Positions 61,913 through 64,000 of a stretch of DNA of 64,000 nt are shown here, in pieces. The stretch spans positions 16,971,759-17,035,758 of the forward strand of contig CM044966.1 of the NCBI GenBank assembly GCA_024516035.1, written 5' to 3'. Under the pieces are notes generated by a model that did not search any database, had not been told where the DNA came from, and saw nothing but the letters and a program-made list of their open reading frames with translations. Source of the stretch: Bactericera cockerelli. Taxonomy: Eukaryota > Arthropoda > Insecta > Hemiptera > Triozidae. Both the position numbers and the translations under genes were made by a program. The stretch's first letter is position 1; every line of letters begins with the position of its first letter.

Positions 61913-61959
61913 CTGGAAAAAAAAAAAAACAAAATAATGTTAATTTTTTTACCTTTTTA

Positions 61960-62145
61960 TTTCTTTATTTATTTACACTTTATTTTTTATACAATACATT
62001 CAACAATAAATTATTAACAAAGATAAAAAATTAACAATAGGTATTTACAAAATAAGATATAGAAAAAAAAATAATAAATTTAAATGTACAATGTATTGTA
62101 ATCCGGGTAGAAGTTAATGCCTTAGGCATTCTCTGCCACTTAACC
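61960..62145 (-). mobile_element. Reversed SINE tail with GAATGCC hairpin
   Basis: Minus strand: AGTGGCAGAGAATGCCTAAG and GCATTAACTTC, then a TGTAAATAAATAAAG-like end. Confidence 0.7.
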
Positions 62146-62634
62146 CCGTGGTCTCTGCCCTTAACTGCATGGTCATATAAGTAAGTAAGTAAGATTGTTT
62201 TATTGTGCATTTGGTACATAAAGTATGTTCAAAACGTCATGACAAAATAATAGAACAGTATTTATAAAATGTAAAAAAATAATATATAAAAAAAAATTAA
62301 AAAAAAATATTAGCACAGGGGTTTTACAATCGGTTCGCTGGAAACTCATAAACCAGCTACTCAAATCAAACCTACCCATTCTGAGTGGGGCCAGGAACAG
62401 CAGGCATTTAAATTTGAATAAAATGGTTTAAATTTGAATAGTCACCAAGTCCTATTTTATTAATTAATTAATTATCGATTTAAATAATACTTTTAATGTA
62501 GGTAAATATATTTCTTTTACTCAATCTTATTCAAAACAAGCTTGTAATTGTAATACGGTGTAACTTGGATATGATCTAGGACTTAAAAGAATCCATTTTT
62601 CATCGTTTTCGACTTTTTTTATGAAAAAAAAAAA
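62146..62634. repeat. Intron with a 5S-SINE tail fragment
   Basis: 62330-62460 (-) matches the body of the 5S-derived SINEs (CCCAGC...GGTTTGATTTGAGTAGC on the minus strand). Nothing else is recognised. Confidence 0.5.
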
Positions 62635-62815
62635 AGATAATTGTGTCCCGGAACCGCTTTCGCATTACTTCAGGGCACTTTACTTTTACATAGATGCCAT
62701 TCCGGAAACGGAAAATTTCGGTCAGAAATTTCCGCTTCGGCCGGGATTCGAACCCGCAACCTCCAGGTCAGTAACCAATGCTCTTAACCACTGAGCCACG
62801 GAGGTCGGCTTTTCG
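62635..62815 (-). mobile_element. tRNA-headed SINE (CTCCGTGGCTCAGTGG family)
   Basis: Minus strand: GACCTCCGTGGCTCAGTGGT, B box GGGTTCGAATCCC and TTTCCGTTTCCGGAATGGCA body. Partner of 31875-32045. Confidence 0.82.
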
Positions 62816-62923
62816 TCTCGGGGTGTCGCATCTCCGTAACACCGGCCCTGCCTGGAACCCACTCACTTTCCTCCATCTACATAAAACCCACACACATAAC
62901 TAATATTCCCTCATCTCCATGAT

Positions 62924-63650
62924 TATTACTTCCGAGAAATTTCTAATATTAGAAATCGGAAGTATTGTGTTCGTTTTTGAAAAAAAAAATATTTTTTTGC
63001 TCCGATTTCAATTTTTTTCATATTTCTGGACGTTTCATAACCTACTGAGTAAATTTGGTTTTGTGTCCGTCTGTCGGTCTGTCGTTCTGTCGGTCTGTCG
63101 GTCTGTTAAAACGATTCCTTGTAACGCGCAAATCTCGGAAACTACTCAACCGATTTTGATGAAATTTTGCATACATCTAGGAGACATTCTGTAGATGGTT
63201 CCATTTTAAATTCATCGAATTCATATCAACGGTTCTGGGTGAAAGAGACCATGCGCCTGACCACTAACTTTTTACTTAAACGCTTATATCTCGTGAACGG
63301 TACACCCGATTTCAATGAAATTTCGTAAGAATATGCATATTATTGTTTTACATAGGTTATTTATATTTATTTTTAAATTCATTATAATTTGACTCTGATT
63401 TTTAAGAAAATCCGAAATTTTGGACAAAAAAGTAAAAAAATAAGGACCACGACTTGCCGATACAGAATTTTTTGTGGAATCTAGAATGTAGAAAAAATGA
63501 TATTCTACCATATAAAACAAATTTGAAGAAAATCGGTTGAGCCGTTTTGGAGATACAAGTAATTTTCTATAAAATCTCAAAATTGGCACGTGTTTACAAT
63601 GTGAAGCAATCACGAGGAAGTATTGTGTCCACAATTGGCAGTGTTTTTTT
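62924..63650 (+). repeat. ACTTCCGAG repeat family, copy 2
   Basis: Same start palindrome, GTCTGTCG microsatellite (shorter here) and AATTGGCAGTGTTTTTT end as 50897-51655. The copies are highly similar. Confidence 0.82.
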
Positions 63651-64000
63651 GACTATCATCAAAGGCTTTAGTTTTGCACTTTATTGTGCATTGCTAGAAT
63701 TCTGTCTCGTTCCATGAAACATGGTTTGGCACCTACACTGAATTTAATTGAAAGTCTGTATGAAAGAGATTTCTCCAAAATGATGAATAACATCCTTTTT
63801 GGGAAATCTCATTATGAATAGGATTTCTCGAAAATATTTATTAATAACATAAATTTTGATATTTATCTCATAATATCCTTGCGAATCTAGACTTGATTTT
63901 CCAATTCTTTCTGGGAATTCGGTGTTTGTTTTATGAAAGGAATTTCTCCAAATTTATTGACGTAATGTTTGGGATACATTATTATTATTAAACTCTTTAT
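63651..64000. other. Intron edge, nothing recognised
   Basis: A/T-rich. It ends with (ATT)n AAACTCTTTAT, a retroelement tail cut by the window edge. Confidence 0.4.

Larger units (their letters stand above)
57340..61753 (+). mobile_element. LINE with reverse transcriptase and RNase H, split by a DNA element
   Basis: RT part: [38 protein letters not shown] and FIDD where FADD is usual (57345-57836). After the 2.25-kb insertion the same frame continues VFSADPSKS and [15 protein letters not shown] (60091-60963). RNase H follows, with [25 protein letters not shown] and [18 protein letters not shown], frameshifted or interrupted near 60960. A 3' [15 protein letters not shown] ends the protein near 61667. 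Poly(A) at 61730-61753. This is a jockey/I-group-like element, 5'-truncated. Confidence 0.88.

Overview
This is animal nuclear DNA, most likely from an insect and possibly a hemipteran; the species call is inference only. The signs are AT-rich sequence, GT-AG introns, tRNA- and 5S-derived SINEs, non-LTR retrotransposons, a Bel-Pao element and MITEs. There is one host gene. It lies on the minus strand and fills the window: a Dscam-family cell-adhesion receptor, closest in its cytoplasmic motifs to insect Dscam2. I resolve 28 coding exons, from 61912 (5') down to 1603 (3'). They run Ig5, Ig6, Ig7, Ig8, Ig9, FNIII1-4, Ig10, FNIII5-6, the transmembrane segment and five cytoplasmic exons. Every internal junction agrees in phase once two single-base deletions (exons at 24492-24814 and 33038-33184) are allowed for. 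The signal peptide and Ig1-4 lie beyond 64000, and the C-terminus lies before position 1.

Layout, left to right. 1-5370: an RFX X-box-like minisatellite, cytoplasmic exons, SINEs and a LINE 3' fragment. 5371-12641: a large intron with a 250-bp-arm palindrome and a diverged 1.9-kb direct duplication. 12642-33184: most of the FNIII, Ig10, TM and Ig9 exons, with a 2.9-kb CCCAGACAGC element at 15590-18501 (itself carrying a 215-bp solo-LTR-like insert) and an RT-encoding LINE at about 29622-31470. 34034-47776: a 13.7-kb intron made mostly of nested transposons, namely two inverted CCCAGACAGC copies followed by a nearly intact Bel-Pao element with equal-length LTRs. 47777-56280: Ig8 to Ig5 exons with two minisatellites. 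56281-64000: MITEs, a LINE split by a 2251-bp TTA-flanked element, the Ig5 exon, and further repeats.

The most unusual property is how often the gene's own splice junctions have been copied. One minisatellite of about 36 units is a tandem array of the 5' splice site of the Ig5 exon. A second, of about 41 units, is an array of the 3' splice site of the Ig8 exon. Fragments of five exons (Ig6, Ig8 5', Ig8 3', Ig9, FNIII2), each keeping one splice junction, lie in the adjoining introns. Retroelement ends also sit within about 5-20 bp of several 5' splice sites. A second signal is a short stem-loop (GATTGCC/GGCAAT or GAATGCC/GGCATT, then CCGCCC) shared by a LINE 3'UTR and several short retroelement tails, with a compensatory base change between families.
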